Source: Deroplatys truncata
Lineage: Eukaryota; Arthropoda; Insecta; Mantodea; Mantidae
Direction of reading: 5' to 3'
Length of the DNA stretch: 64,000 nt
Assembly (NCBI GenBank): GCA_030765065.1
Contig: CM060975.1
Coordinates: forward strand, 162,722,993-162,786,992
The notes beneath the pieces are model-generated. The model was not told the DNA's origin. It worked only from the letters and a program-made list of their open reading frames with translations, and ran no database searches. This document shows, in pieces, positions 48,385 to 59,099 of this stretch (its first letter is position 1; every line of letters begins with the position of its first letter). The position numbers and the translations under genes were made by a program.

Positions 48385-50356
48385 CAGAGTGATTCAGAAT
48401 AACACCAAATAATTTTAAGGCGTGATTCAGGGGTTATATTTGAGTATTTTCTTATATAGAATGTATGTCCATAAACATCTTTTTATCGAGCTAGAGGACA
48501 TTAATGTTTTTCAAACGCCACATCGGGTTAAATGAAATTCTGTCAAACAGATCCCTTTTCCCCCACGGCATTGAAATACTGCTTTTAACATTGTTTATAT
48601 CACCATTAATCTAAAACCTGCTTTTGTTATTTAAGTGATAAGAGATTCTGTACATATTATAGAGCACTTTGTGACTTTATGGTTCCTACAAGAGGTGTAG
48701 GTTATCAGTCTTGGCTACCAGGTTATATTAAAATGCTCCATTTCTGGAAAGACTTTCATTTTCATAGCCTATTATAAAAGTGTTCGCTGTACTTATGCAG
48801 AACTAGCAGACATGCATTATGTTTACGGTGCTGCTAGGGGAAATGCAAAGAGGGCACGGGATCTTTATGCTGAGCTTTACCCAAACTTTTGCCTTATCAC
48901 AGCACCTTTATTGCCGTATACATCAACGACTGAGAGAAACAGGGATTTTCCAAAAACAAGCACATCATTCAGAAGTCCAAAGAAATGTAAGAATAGTGAC
49001 TAGAAGAGCAGTTCTTGACTGGGTCCATAATTCTCCATCCACAAGCACAAGAGCAATAACGCATGCCATGCATTCAAGCCAGTCTTCAGCTACTAAAAAA
49101 ACAGCAATTACATCTGTATCATCTCACCCGAGTTCAAGCAATGGGGCCAGATGACGTTCCACCTCAACTACAGTTTATCCAGTGGTTTCTTCATAATACA
49201 TTGATCAACCAAGATTTCCTACAATGATGGATGGATGAGAAGGTTTTTACACAAGAGGACATGTTTAACACACATAAGTCGTATTTGGGCACAGGAAAAC
49301 CCTAGGGCTATTAGAATTAAAAATTCCCAACACCAATTTGCAATGAACATTTGGGCTGGCAGTGTAAATGATACTCATAGGGCCCTATTTACTATCTCCA
49401 CATTTGACAGGCCACATTTACCTACAGTTTTTACAACATACTATGCCAGAACTTCTGGAAGACGTTCCTTTGGGAATAAACCAGTTAATGTGGTGTCATG
49501 TAACATTATTCCAGTGACATAAGGGGTTTCCTAAGTGTAATGCATGCTGATTGCTGGATTACTAGAGGAGCAATAAAATTGTGGCCAGCAAGTTCACCAG
49601 ATCTAACCTCTTTGGAATTTTCCTTTGGGGATAGGTTCAGACTCAAATGCTGGTTGATAGTGAAGAGTAGCTGATGGCCAGGACCTTTGTAGCATTTGAT
49701 ACTATTTGTGATATGCCAGTTACTTTTTAAAGAACTCGGCAGTCATTACAATGACACTATCAACTATGGTCCAGAGTCAAAGGCCGGCATTTTCAGCATC
49801 TTTTATAAACACTTATGCACTTAACAAAATTATTTATAGTATTAAAATTTATGCACTTGTTCAATACTTGCTTTGTTCTTAATTTAACTATGTTTGAAGC
49901 CTTTAAAAAAAACATATGTTTGCATCATTTAATTGTTTTAACTTTTCTCCAGCAGAAAATTTGACCAACAATAGTATTATTTGCACATATTATTGACAAT
50001 AACCTGATTTGCAACTGTAGATTGCTTAAAAAGTTTTTGACCTACTTCAGAGACATGGATTTAGTGCCATATAATTTACTTAAGATACTAAATCAATTAA
50101 ATAGAGTTTTGCATTGTTTAAAATTAAAGTTACCAGCTACTCTTGTTTCAAAACTCTCCCAATGCCTTGTAGCAAATGATGCGAAGCAACTTGTTAGGCA
50201 GAATTTCATGTAACCCAACACATTGTTTCAAAAATGTTAATGTCCTCTAACTCGATAACAAGATGTTTATGGCAATACATTCTGTAAAAGAAAATACTTA
50301 AATAGAACCCCTGAATCGTGCCTTAAAATTATTTGCTGCTATTCTGACTCATGCTG
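48385..50356 (+). mobile_element. Tc1/mariner-type element with about 150-bp terminal inverted repeats
   Basis: 48385-48535 and 50356-50205 are inverted copies (about 80-85% identical; words aaataattttaaggc, gattcaggggtt, tagaggacattaa). Tips read cagagtgattcag and inverse; both are preceded by TA (possibly TATA). Between them lies a broken transposase. The right end lies 76 bp before host exon B. Confidence 0.8.
48812..49800 (+). pseudogene. Transposase relic of the long-TIR element
   Basis: Opens MHYVYGAARGNAKRARDLYA, then in other frames HQRLRETGIFQKQ and RRAVLDWVHNSPSTSTRAI (helix-turn-helix region). Next are HISRIWAQENPRAIRI, INIWAG-like, LTGHIYLQFLQHTMPELLED, and SSPDLTSLEFSFGD near 49,610 (the third acidic site is Glu where this family usually has Asp). 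The first catalytic Asp block is disrupted and the second (QHDGAPAH position) is not recognisable. Many frameshifts. A sister fragment lies at 60,040-60,395. Confidence 0.7.
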
Positions 50357-50432
50357 TATAATATATTTATACTCTGTACTTATTAGCTTTATGTTTCATA
50401 TTTATAACCAAATGTATTACTTCTCTCCCCAG

Positions 50433-50589
50433 CGCTGGAGTGTTGCTAATGAAACTTATTTTAGGCTAAATATATTGCAAATTTCAGTGTTAAATGTACA
50501 AGAACTGTCTCATTTCATTTCAGATGTGAAGCTTCAAGCTCAAGAACTGGTGCACTTTTTAGCTAAAGTGCAAAGACACCATGGACAAA
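50433..50589 (+). CDS. Host gene exon B (internal coding exon)
   Basis: Acceptor ttcTCTCCCCAG|cgctgg and donor caaa|gtaagt are both strong. The 157-bp exon is open in phase 0 and leaves one base: RWSVANETYFRLNILQISVL, then VQELSHFISDVKLQAQELVH and FLAKVQRHHGQ. Incoming phase matches exon A and outgoing phase matches exon C. The alternation of hydrophobic residues suggests beta-rich structure. Function unassigned. Confidence 0.65.
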
Positions 50590-50626
50590 GTAAGTAACTT
50601 TTCTTTGACTAATTTTGAAGATTTAG

Positions 50627-50905
50627 AAGCTAGTAACAGTGATGTGTCATAATTTAAAATAAAGAGAGTTGAGGGTTGTTACACTACATCACTAAAATAT
50701 TCTTACTTGAACGCGTTTCGGGAGACGGTTTGTTCCCATCATCAGCATGTTCTCAACTGATAACACACATCCCCCAGACAATGACCGGAAACATCAGTTG
50801 AGAACATGCTGACGATGGGAACAAACCATCTCCAGAAACGCGTTCAAGTAAGAATATTTTAGTGATGTAGTGTAACAACCCTCAACTCTCTTTATTTTAA
50901 CTTTT
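50627..50905. mobile_element. Palindromic (foldback) element with about 105-bp arms
   Basis: Left arm about 50664-50765 (ataaagagagttgagggttg...ttctcaactgat) and right arm about 50797-50900 are inverted copies with only a few mismatches; the loop is about 35 bp. Flank gctagtaacagtgatg...ataattt (50628-50655) recurs before a related palindrome at 56,110. No protein is coded. It starts 38 bp after the exon B donor. Confidence 0.8.
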
Positions 50906-51274
50906 CTTTATTTATAACTTGTATAATTTTTGTGCTGCTATGAAAGCTTGGACTATAACGCTGTAGACCCTTATTGTCAACAGACCAAACAAAAGCCTTT
51001 TCAAACAGGAAGCTGTGGAGGGGATAATTTGTACATAGCTATGCTCATTTCGAATTCTGTATTTGTGTGAATTTAAACCTTATTTTATGTTCACTCAAGG
51101 TTGATCCTGATACATACAATATATAATGTACTCTTGCACTGCTTCCTTCATTTACTTGCTGCAGCTCCTAATTGTTGATGAAAGGAATTGTGAGCTATTA
51201 TGTGACTCTCATTTTTCACAAATCCACCACATTCCTTAACCATGCATTTCACATGTTATTTACATTTCCCAGAT

Positions 51275-52165
51275 CTAACTACTTTGCCTACAGTTTTTAC
51301 TTTCTCTACTACGTATAGTAAGTAGGGGAAGTATTGCATTCCACCCAAAAATTCGATACCGAGATTTCACCGGAAATACATGTTTTGAGACCTCCTGAAT
51401 CCAAAAAAAGCATTTTTGGAAACATGTCCGTGTGTGTGTCTGTGTGTGTGTCTGTGTGTGTGTCTGTGAACAGCATAACTCAAAAACGAACAGTCGGATA
51501 AACACCAAACTTGGTATTTAGGTTCAGTATCTTTCAGAGATGCGACACGAAGGTTTTCAAGAAAATCCCCCCACCCCGAACTACCCTTTACATGGAACAT
51601 TTTTCGAAAATTTTAATTTTCTCAAAAATGGCTCTAACGATTTTGATTAAAATATCATATTTTTAAGATAATGTCATGAGAAATGAAATGTATATCTCGA
51701 ATTTTCTGGGAATGTCTCCAAAAGTATTCTTCATTGTGAACGACTTTTGCATAACTAGTAAACCATAAGAGATAGACAAAATTTTACTACACAAAAAATG
51801 TAGATCTCGTTAAAATACACAACTTATGTCATATACATTTCTTTTGTTGAGTGAACCGTTTTCGAGATATTGCTTGTTATTCCCTTAAATTTTCCAATAC
51901 TTATAATTTTCTCAAATTCGTTATTCATTTTTTTATGTCCTGGACTTGCAAAGAGAATGGAATGCGCCGCATAGCAACCAGCGTTAAAATATTTGACCAT
52001 CGCTTAAAAGCTACCATATTCCCCTTGCATCTACAAGAAAATTACCAATAAGATTGACATCTCGATATCTCGATTAACATAAAGCATATGGAGAATAGGC
52101 GTTTGTAAAAATAGATTGTACAAGAGTAGAGAAAGTCATGTGAGTGTAACACATCAGATTTTTTA
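51275..52165. repeat. Interspersed repeat with (TG)n tract
   Basis: Contains a cryptic tgtgtgtgtctg array (51427-51468) followed by aactcaaaaacgaacagtcgg and accaaacttggtattt. Its 3' part (51,910-52,160) resembles 46,600-46,880. Two overlapping antisense frames across the TG tract are artefacts of the period. Confidence 0.5.
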
Positions 52166-52593
52166 TTATGAATTGTATTAATGATTACCAGAAATACTAT
52201 TAAACTCAAGGTCAATTTCATTATGTGTTACTGTGTCCATAATATAACCTCCAGATGGTGATTACCAACTTAGAAGGGGTTTAAGGAAACTAGATACTTA
52301 AATGATTAGGCTAACATGCATGATTAAAATAAGCACCCATTACAAGCATTTAATTGCAGTTATTGAATATTTTTCACAGAACAATTTAATGAACACAAAT
52401 ACATTTCTAGCCATCTGCCATGACATTAAATGTGAATGTAATAAAAGCAATTGCCAATGAACACTTGCCAGAATTGTATATATTCTGGTTTAAACTTGTC
52501 CAAAAATATGTGGATAGAGAACAACCAGGCTTCTACACTGCTGGCCAGGTTAGTGTAAACCCAGCCTGGACAGGTCATTCCAAGCTTCTCATG

Positions 52594-52915
52594 AAGGATT
52601 TCAAATGCCACAACCAGGACTTGAACCACAGATATTTGGCTTTCCATACCAATGCACTAATGCTGTGCTACCAAGATAAGGTATCCAAAGATGTATTAAA
52701 TCCTTTTCATCTTATTTTATCCCAGGTGATCGCTCCAAGGTGATCTCAGTTAATTTGGGATATAATACATTTTTGGGTATATGACAGTGGAAGTGCATCA
52801 ACGTGAAAAGCCAAAGATCTGTAGTTCGAATCTTGGCTATTGCATTGTAGTTTTCAAGTCTGATTCAACCTTCCAACCTTAGCATACATATGGCCATTGT
52901 GAAATAATATTACTT
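52594..52915. repeat. Head-to-head SINE pair, copy 1
   Basis: The minus strand has a tRNA-like head (A box about GTAGCACAGCATTAGTG, B box ggttcaagtcc, complement of 52617-52627). The plus strand has a related head with B box agttcgaatct (52823-52833). The two face opposite directions within 320 bp. The whole arrangement recurs at 54706-55000. Confidence 0.65.
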
Positions 52916-53334
52916 ACCTTTTATTTTTTATTTTTTTTTTATTATTTTTTTTTTTAAATAAAGAGAGTTTGAGGTTGTTACCTACTACCAACTACAAAAA
53001 AAAATCACTTATCTTTACTTTTATTGGCATTTCCACTTGTCAGCAGTTGCCCTTGTTGCCTGGTTCCAACCTTGTCTATCTGACCAAAGATTGTCATTGA
53101 TATTTCTTTGTTGCATGGCTCATGCAACTCCTGCCCTCCATGTTGTTGAGAAGTTAACCACGGTTCCTCTTTCCTTTGGAAGACCATTCCAACACATTTT
53201 TTGGTCATCTTACATTGGGCATTCTCCAAATGTGGCCATACCATTGGAGAAAAATCTATCAACAATGGAATCTGGTTGACATCCTTTCTCTTATATCTTC
53301 ATTCCTCTCTTTCTGCATTCTGGAAAGACAGCAT

Positions 53335-53545
53335 CATCAATTTACAAAGCACTCCAAAATGCAAAAGTAGGGGACCCCTTATCCAACTTGTAAATAGAAT
53401 TTTATAAGAACATTAAAGCCTCTGTAAAAATTGGAAAAAAAGATATTAGAAGAATTCTGCACTACCAAAGGTTTGAGACAAGAATGTGGGGTGTCTCCAA
53501 CACTTTTTAAAATATATTTACAATCAGTTATTAAAGATAACTCCT
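53335..53545 (+). pseudogene. Inverted LINE RT fragment
   Basis: Plus-strand translation gives KALQNAKVG, VNRI, KASVKIG and GLRQECGVSPTLFKIYLQSV, the RT segment with the RQGC-LSP-LF box. The same DNA is present in inverse orientation at 54,035-54,225, within the minus-strand LINE copy, so the two stretches form long hairpin arms. Confidence 0.7.
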
Positions 53546-53559
53546 CCTTAAACCATCAA

Positions 53560-54660
53560 TTTCTACTGCACACAACCTTTGCTTTTAACATTCTGTCAAG
53601 GACCAAGCTTCACCTCCATATGTCATGATGCTTTCAATAATAACTCTTACAATTACTTTTTTTGTTCCTTCATGGATCTCTCTACTCCACAATATTCTGT
53701 TTAGCACTCGTGCTCCTTTTCCTTGCTTAATGTGCTTGTCAACATCCTTTTCACAATTTCCCGACTTGTGTAAAACTGTACCTAAGTGTTTAAATTGTTC
53801 AACAAATTTAATACTTCCTACTCCTATATAAATCACATCCTTCTCCTCTTATCACAAGGTAAATTTATCTTGAGACCACCTCCCTCATAAGCGTCAACCA
53901 ACTTTCTTATTAAATATTCAGCATCATCTCTATCTTGAGCAATTACTATTTAATCATCTGCAAAAAGTAAGGAATGTATTATCTGTCCTCCAATATTACT
54001 CCCATCCCTTGACATGAAATATTTTAATCTTTATTAACTAATTGTAAATATATTTTAAAAAATATTGGAGACATCCTACATTCTTGTCTCAAACCTTTGG
54101 TAGTGCAAAATTCCTCTAATATCTTTTTTTCCAATTTTTACAGAGGCTTTAATGTTCTTATAAAATCCTATTTACAAGTTGGATAAGGGGTCCCCCTACT
54201 TTTGCATTTTGGAGTGCTTTCCATAACTGAGCTATAGGAACCATATTATATAATTCCTTTCCCTTTGTATTCTCTGATATTTGCCACATAATAAAATATT
54301 GTCCATACAGGATTTTCCTTTTGTAAAACCAGCTTGCTGATCTGAAATCCTTTCACCAACTTGTGTTTCCAATCTGTTCTTATCACTTTGCATAGAAGCC
54401 TAATAGTAGATGCCATTACACTTATGCTTGGATAATTATACATATCCTTTTTTCTTCTCTTTTTATGGATTGCTGAAATATACGATAAGTTCCATTCTTT
54501 AGGAATATTGTTCCCTTCCAGAATCTGATTAAAAAGTTTGGTTATTATCCTAATCATATTATGTCCTCCAGATTTCCATAATTCTATAGGAATATTTCCA
54601 GGTCCTGTTGCTTTACCAATCATGTTTGTAACACAGTCATACTTCATCCTCTCTGATTGG
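53560..54660 (-). pseudogene. LINE reverse transcriptase relic
   Basis: Minus strand. NMIGKATGPGNIPIELWKSG starts near 54,620, then NNIPKEWNLSYISAIHKK and a ISVMAST..R block, the GLRQ-like block near 54,090, and FADD followed by a stop near 53,955 (catalytic Asp pair intact). IVIAQDRDDAEYLIRKLV comes next, and a C-terminal part FKHLGTVLHKSGNCEKDV and SIMTYGGEAWSLTE (53,836-53,585). This resembles the endonuclease-RT type LINEs abundant in insects; clade not decided. Frameshifts near 54,230 and 53,840. Confidence 0.75.
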
Positions 54661-54705
54661 CTCTATAACTTCTCTACATTCTGCTTCATCTTTAACTCAT
54701 GATTC

Positions 54706-55000
54706 CAAATGCCACAGCCGAGACTTGAGCCACAGATATTTGGCTTTCTGTGCCAATGCACGAATGCTGTGCTACCATGACAAGGTATCCAAAGATGTAT
54801 TAAATCCTTCTCATATGATTTTATCCCATTAAACCTCCAAGGTGATCTCAGTTAATTTGAGGTGCATCAACAGTGAAGTGCATCAACATGGAAAGTCAAA
54901 GTTCTGCAATTTGAATCTTGGCCATTGCATTGTAGTTTTCAAATCTGATTCAGCCCCTTCCAATCTTAGCATACATATGGCCATTGTGAAACAAAATTAA
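54706..55000. repeat. Head-to-head SINE pair, copy 2
   Basis: About 85% identical to 52594-52915 (words ccacagatatttggcttt, gtatccaaagatgtattaaa, catatggccattgtgaaa) with a small insertion. A further partial head appears at 55,195-55,260. Confidence 0.7.
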
Positions 55001-55600
55001 CAAATTTAAATTAACCTTATAACGGGATAAGCTAGAAACCTGTAATTGAAAGCATTTGCAGCATTGCAAGTCACCCTTAACATATTATATCTTGAATTAA
55101 CTGAGATTTCTGGATGTTTACTGGCATATATGAATCAAATGAGCAGAATTTAATTCATGTTCAGGTATCATATCACAGTAACAAACCAGTAATGCATTGT
55201 GTTACCATGATTTGAGTCTGGGTATTGAAGTTTTCAAATCTGATTCAACTTGAAATATTGCATTAGTGAGGTGTGAAGTGCTACACTGCTAGCAATGCAA
55301 GAAAGCAAACTCCCTCAAAAATATGTATACCAATCATAATAGTTTTTAGCTTATTTTAGAAATGAGTCTTTGATTGGCTGATGTCAGACTAATATAATTA
55401 TTTTAACTGTTTCTAGAAATTACATATGATTAATTTGCTGTAGCTGGACCAATAACAAGAATGTATTTTACTTATTAAAGGTGACTCCAATGCCCAGTTT
55501 TATCATTGCTTCAAAGAGTATAGAGGTTCAAAAGCTTGGTCATGGAACCACGTATTACTTGGCTGAATTTCCTGTGAAGTCATAGTAAAAGTGCCTGTTA
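55001..55600. other. Intron sequence with one SINE fragment
   Basis: The segment attgaagttttcaaatctga near 55,225 repeats part of the SINE pair. Nothing else recognised. Confidence 0.5.
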
Positions 55601-56603
55601 AAGGCTGGTTCACAACAACTGAGAATGGTAACCAAAATGAGGATGACAGAGTTGAAATACATGTATTTTAATGGGAGTGTTCACAATTGATAGGAAGTTT
55701 TCCCAGCACCCAGGAACAGGAAAGAAGACTTGTCCAAGTTTTAACTTTCTTGTTCTCATTCCTGGGCTGACATATTAGATCCATATTAGCATATTAGACT
55801 CTTCACTGTAGAGATTATTCTAGGAGGCTCTGACATGAAACAGCCATTATAATAGTACTCTCTTTAGTCGCAAGCTGAAAACAGGAAACTGGAAGAAATT
55901 CTAGTAAATGTGCATCCTAACCTAAGATCCTGACACCTGCAGATCCTTGAGCATTGATTCTTCAAATGAAAGGATTATCTGTAGTTAGTTTATATGCAAC
56001 TCAAAACTAAGTATTGACTCAAAAACAATAGTAAAAGCTATGAAGAACAGCAAAAATTGGTAGAAATTAACAAAGAATAATAAACAAATTAAATTCTAAT
56101 GGTGAAGAAGCTAGTAACTGTGATGTTGTTATAATTTGAATTAATTGGTCACTGGTTGTGAAACTACATCTCATACTTTAGTATGTACTTGTAAACATTT
56201 TGGGAATGCGTACAAGTAAGTACTAAAGTATGTGATGTAGTGTCACAACCATTGACTCATTAATTCAGCAATAAACAACTTTAATACATGCATTAAATAA
56301 GGGAATAAAAGCTTGGTACGACTACAGGATTAAAAAATGTAATGGATCTGCATTTGGATAATGTTTACTCTGAATTTTGACATTGGCTAACCCGCACTAT
56401 GTTGGCTGAATTGGAAGCAGTTGAAAAAACAATTGAAACCCGAATGAGCAAAATCGACTTCCCACTTTGTGAACAATATTATCATCAATATGCATTCCTG
56501 TTCTTGTTACTGGGCAATTGTGAACCAAAATCTTGTATGCTGCATTGCTTCCCGTTCTGTTTCCGTTTTGGTTACCACTCTCAGGCTATTGTGAACCAGC
56601 CTT
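55601..56603. mobile_element. Unclassified 1-kb element with terminal inverted repeats
   Basis: Ends aaggctggttcacaa...gagaatggtaaccaaaa (55601) and ...ttttggttaccactctc..ttgtgaaccagcctt (56603) are inverted over about 40 bp. Subterminal gttcacaattg also recurs inverted. No transposase. A palindrome related to the one at 50.7 kb sits inside (56,110-56,275). No clear target duplication was found, so the superfamily remains open. Confidence 0.6.
56110..56275. mobile_element. Second palindromic element (family of 50,627-50,905)
   Basis: Arms about 56137-56200 and 56205-56268 are inverted copies (ggttgtgaaactacat... ctttagta.gtacttgta). Shares gttgt.acactacatcac and the left flank gctagtaac.gtgatg with the 50.7-kb element, so both derive from one family. 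Confidence 0.65.
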
Positions 56604-56760
56604 AATTGTCAACAGTTTGATAGTTTTAGCTATTTTGACCTACTTGGTGTCATAACTGTGATATTAACATCAGTATTCACAAAAGAATGTTTTAACATTG
56701 TCTTTATGCTATTGACTTATTTCTGAAACGTTAGACTTTTAAATGGTTTAACAAAGCAAC

Positions 56761-56763
<3 letters not shown>

Positions 56764-56829
<66 letters not shown>
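56764..56829. repeat. (ATT)n microsatellite
   Basis: About 66 bp of pure ATT units. Confidence 0.95.
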
Positions 56830-56830
<1 letters not shown>

Positions 56831-57294
56831 AGCTTTACAAATTGGTTTTATCTCTTAAGCTTTCAATATCTTGAAATAAGGGTTTGAAAAAAGTCATATT
56901 CCCCGATTCGTATTTCATGATTTTAATTTTTGTTTTCTTATTTGTTCATGCATATGTAGCTCACGGCTTAAGTAAGCATGACTAGCAGGAGTTGGTAACC
57001 ATGTGGTTCATGTTTTGCACTTCATTTGTTTCCAGTGTTGGATTGTATTGTTAATATCTTTGGAGAAAGCAACTTTTATCCTACCCTGTACAATGCTTAT
57101 CAAAGGGCTTCTGATTTACAGGAAGTGGAGTGAATCCCATTTCATGTTTAACTTGATTAGAAGACAACAGATTACCGTAAGCTATGTGGTCATTGAACGT
57201 AAATAAAGGGATGGGAAGAGAGATTTAATAAATTATGTATTGTTTTGTATTTGTATAACAGTACACCATTTGTTTCACGTTTCTTGTTTTTCAG

Positions 57295-57503
57295 ATTCTG
57301 AAGAAAAGATTTTTTCAGATGTTGTTATTGCTCAGCAGCATGAAACAGCAGGACTCAAAAGAACTAGTCCATACATTGATTTCTTCCACCGCTACCAGCA
57401 GAGCATAAGTGAACCTTCAAAACCAGAAGCAGAAGTTGAGAATATAGCAAAGCGAATGGAAACAGCTCTTAAATTGGATGCTATACTCGTAGTGAGGTGG
57501 AGG
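57295..57503 (+). CDS. Host gene exon C (internal coding exon)
   Basis: Acceptor ttcttgtttttcag|attctg and donor tggagg|gtgagt. The 209-bp exon takes one base from exon B to complete its first codon and then reads SEEKIFSDVVIAQQHE, GLKRTSPYIDFFHRYQQSIS, EVENIAKRMETALKLDAILV, ending on a full codon after VRWR. Composition and codon use are those of a conserved protein, unlike neighbouring relics. No later exon in a compatible phase was found before the window ends. Family not securely recognised; TRAPPC8 C-terminal region is a weak guess. Confidence 0.7.
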
Positions 57504-57509
57504 GTGAGT

Positions 57510-57985
57510 TAGCATGGTTAACATTAGATTTGTACACTTAACTTTATGGCCTCTTGTTACTCTTATAAAAGTGTCAGGCACACAGGTTGTAAAAATTGCA
57601 TATTTTGCATAGATTCATAGCTATATTTGATATGGAATAATGTTCTGCGGAAGTTGTAGCAAAATGGGAAGAAGTTTTCAAAATACAAAAATGAGAAATT
57701 ATAATGCAGGCAGTTGTTTAAAACATTAAAGATGATGCCTGTTGCTTGTATATACATGCTAGATATAATTTACGATATACATAAAAATGAGTTAAGTGAA
57801 AACACACAGATACATGACAATTATACAAGACAGAGAGAGGATATAAGGATTTACACAGTCAGTCAGGACTAACCTAGCAAAGAAACGTGCATTTCACAAT
57901 GGAATAAGATTATACAACAAGTTATCTACAAGTACTAAAAGCATAATAATAAGAGAAAAGGGCATTAAGTTTTTATTTTATTCTT
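57510..57985. other. Intron sequence, nothing recognised
   Basis: AT-rich, no motif. Confidence 0.5.
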
Positions 57986-57989
57986 TTAC

Positions 57990-58787
57990 GTATTCACCAT
58001 TTGATTTAGTTCTTTTGGAGCACACAGTTATATGATATAAGTTGCAGATCTGCCTGCTCAAAGAGCACATGCATGTTTCATTTGGTCTATAAAAATTTTT
58101 ATAGTTACAAATCTTGTGGTAGAAACCATGTACCACCACATTGGTTATCAGTTCTTTGGTCTTGCCAGTTGTACATTCCCTTTCTATAATGGCTCTGCCC
58201 CATAGAAGCAAGGGTGAATTTTCTCTCTCTTACTTCTTATTATACTTAGTAGTTCTTGATGGAGGCTAGTGGATCACAGGAGATGCTGTTTCTAATAAAT
58301 GAAAAAAGACTGCTTCACGAGTTCAAAGGCTACCCTCAAGGGGTCCGAAATCCCTCTTCCCATTGTTCTCTTCAAGAAACTTGCCTTGACTTTTTCTATC
58401 CTTTTATGATCATAACAAAAGAGTTTCTCCCATATGATGTTTATTCCATATGTGGCTATGGGTTCTATGTTGGAGTGAAAGAGGACCATTGCAGTATTAA
58501 TTGATATGTGGGTTATATGTTGGGCCCGTGTATAGCTCTGAATGCTGCTGCTGATCTTTCCTGAATATGGCTGCTGAAGGAAGTTGATGTTGCTCTCAGT
58601 GTAATTTCTAAATGTTTGCACTTTCCTGCAACCTTTAATGGCTGGCTAGTTGCATTGTTTCTTCTGATGCTAATTATTTTGCATCTTTCTGGAAAGTCAT
58701 TTGTTTCTGCCCATTTTTCGAGTTCACTGCTGCCATCTGCAGTTTTTCCCTATTTGCAGATCCTACTACCATGTCACCAGTGTACAC

Positions 58788-58854
<67 letters not shown>

Positions 58855-59085
58855 TATTGCGGTTTCTGAGTCTTGGATGGCTGTGACGATGTCAGCTGTC
58901 AGTATATTAAATAAATTTGGGCTGATGGGATCATCCTGGAGGATTCCAATTGTCTGCTTGATTTTTTTTGGATATGGCTATATTGTGTACCCGTATAGTT
59001 GTATTGAAATATTTGTTCTACAGTTTTTGCGATTGGGTGGTCTTGTCTTGTCTTGAGGTTTTTCATAATGATGTAGCAATGTACA
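57990..59085 (-). pseudogene. LINE reverse transcriptase, 3' half (minus)
   Basis: Minus strand. QTIGILQDDPISPNLFN lies near 58,930 (usual QGDPLSPLLFN). A TTA array follows at 58,788-58,853, then YTGDMVVGSANREKLQ near 58,770, where the catalytic YADD is changed to YTGD. The C-terminal part includes FHSNIEPIATYGINIIWEKL and KVKASFLKRTMG (58,621-58,292). The 5' portion of the same kind of element follows on the plus strand at 59,100-59,530, forming an inversion. Confidence 0.75.
58788..58855. repeat. (ATT)n microsatellite inside LINE RT
   Basis: About 66 bp of ATT units placed directly before the polymerase active-site motif of the minus-strand RT relic. Confidence 0.95.
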
Positions 59086-59099
59086 TTAGACCTCAGACA

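Noticed and set aside
50690-50870. Hammerhead-like CTGA-GA ... GAAAC core in the arms of the 50.7-kb palindrome
   Set aside because: No stem III can be formed after GAAAC and stem II is weak; kept only for the Penelope-like copy at 17.8 kb.
52420-52743. 107-codon plus-strand frame as host exon
   Set aside because: It overlaps the duplicated SINE pair and is broken in the second copy.
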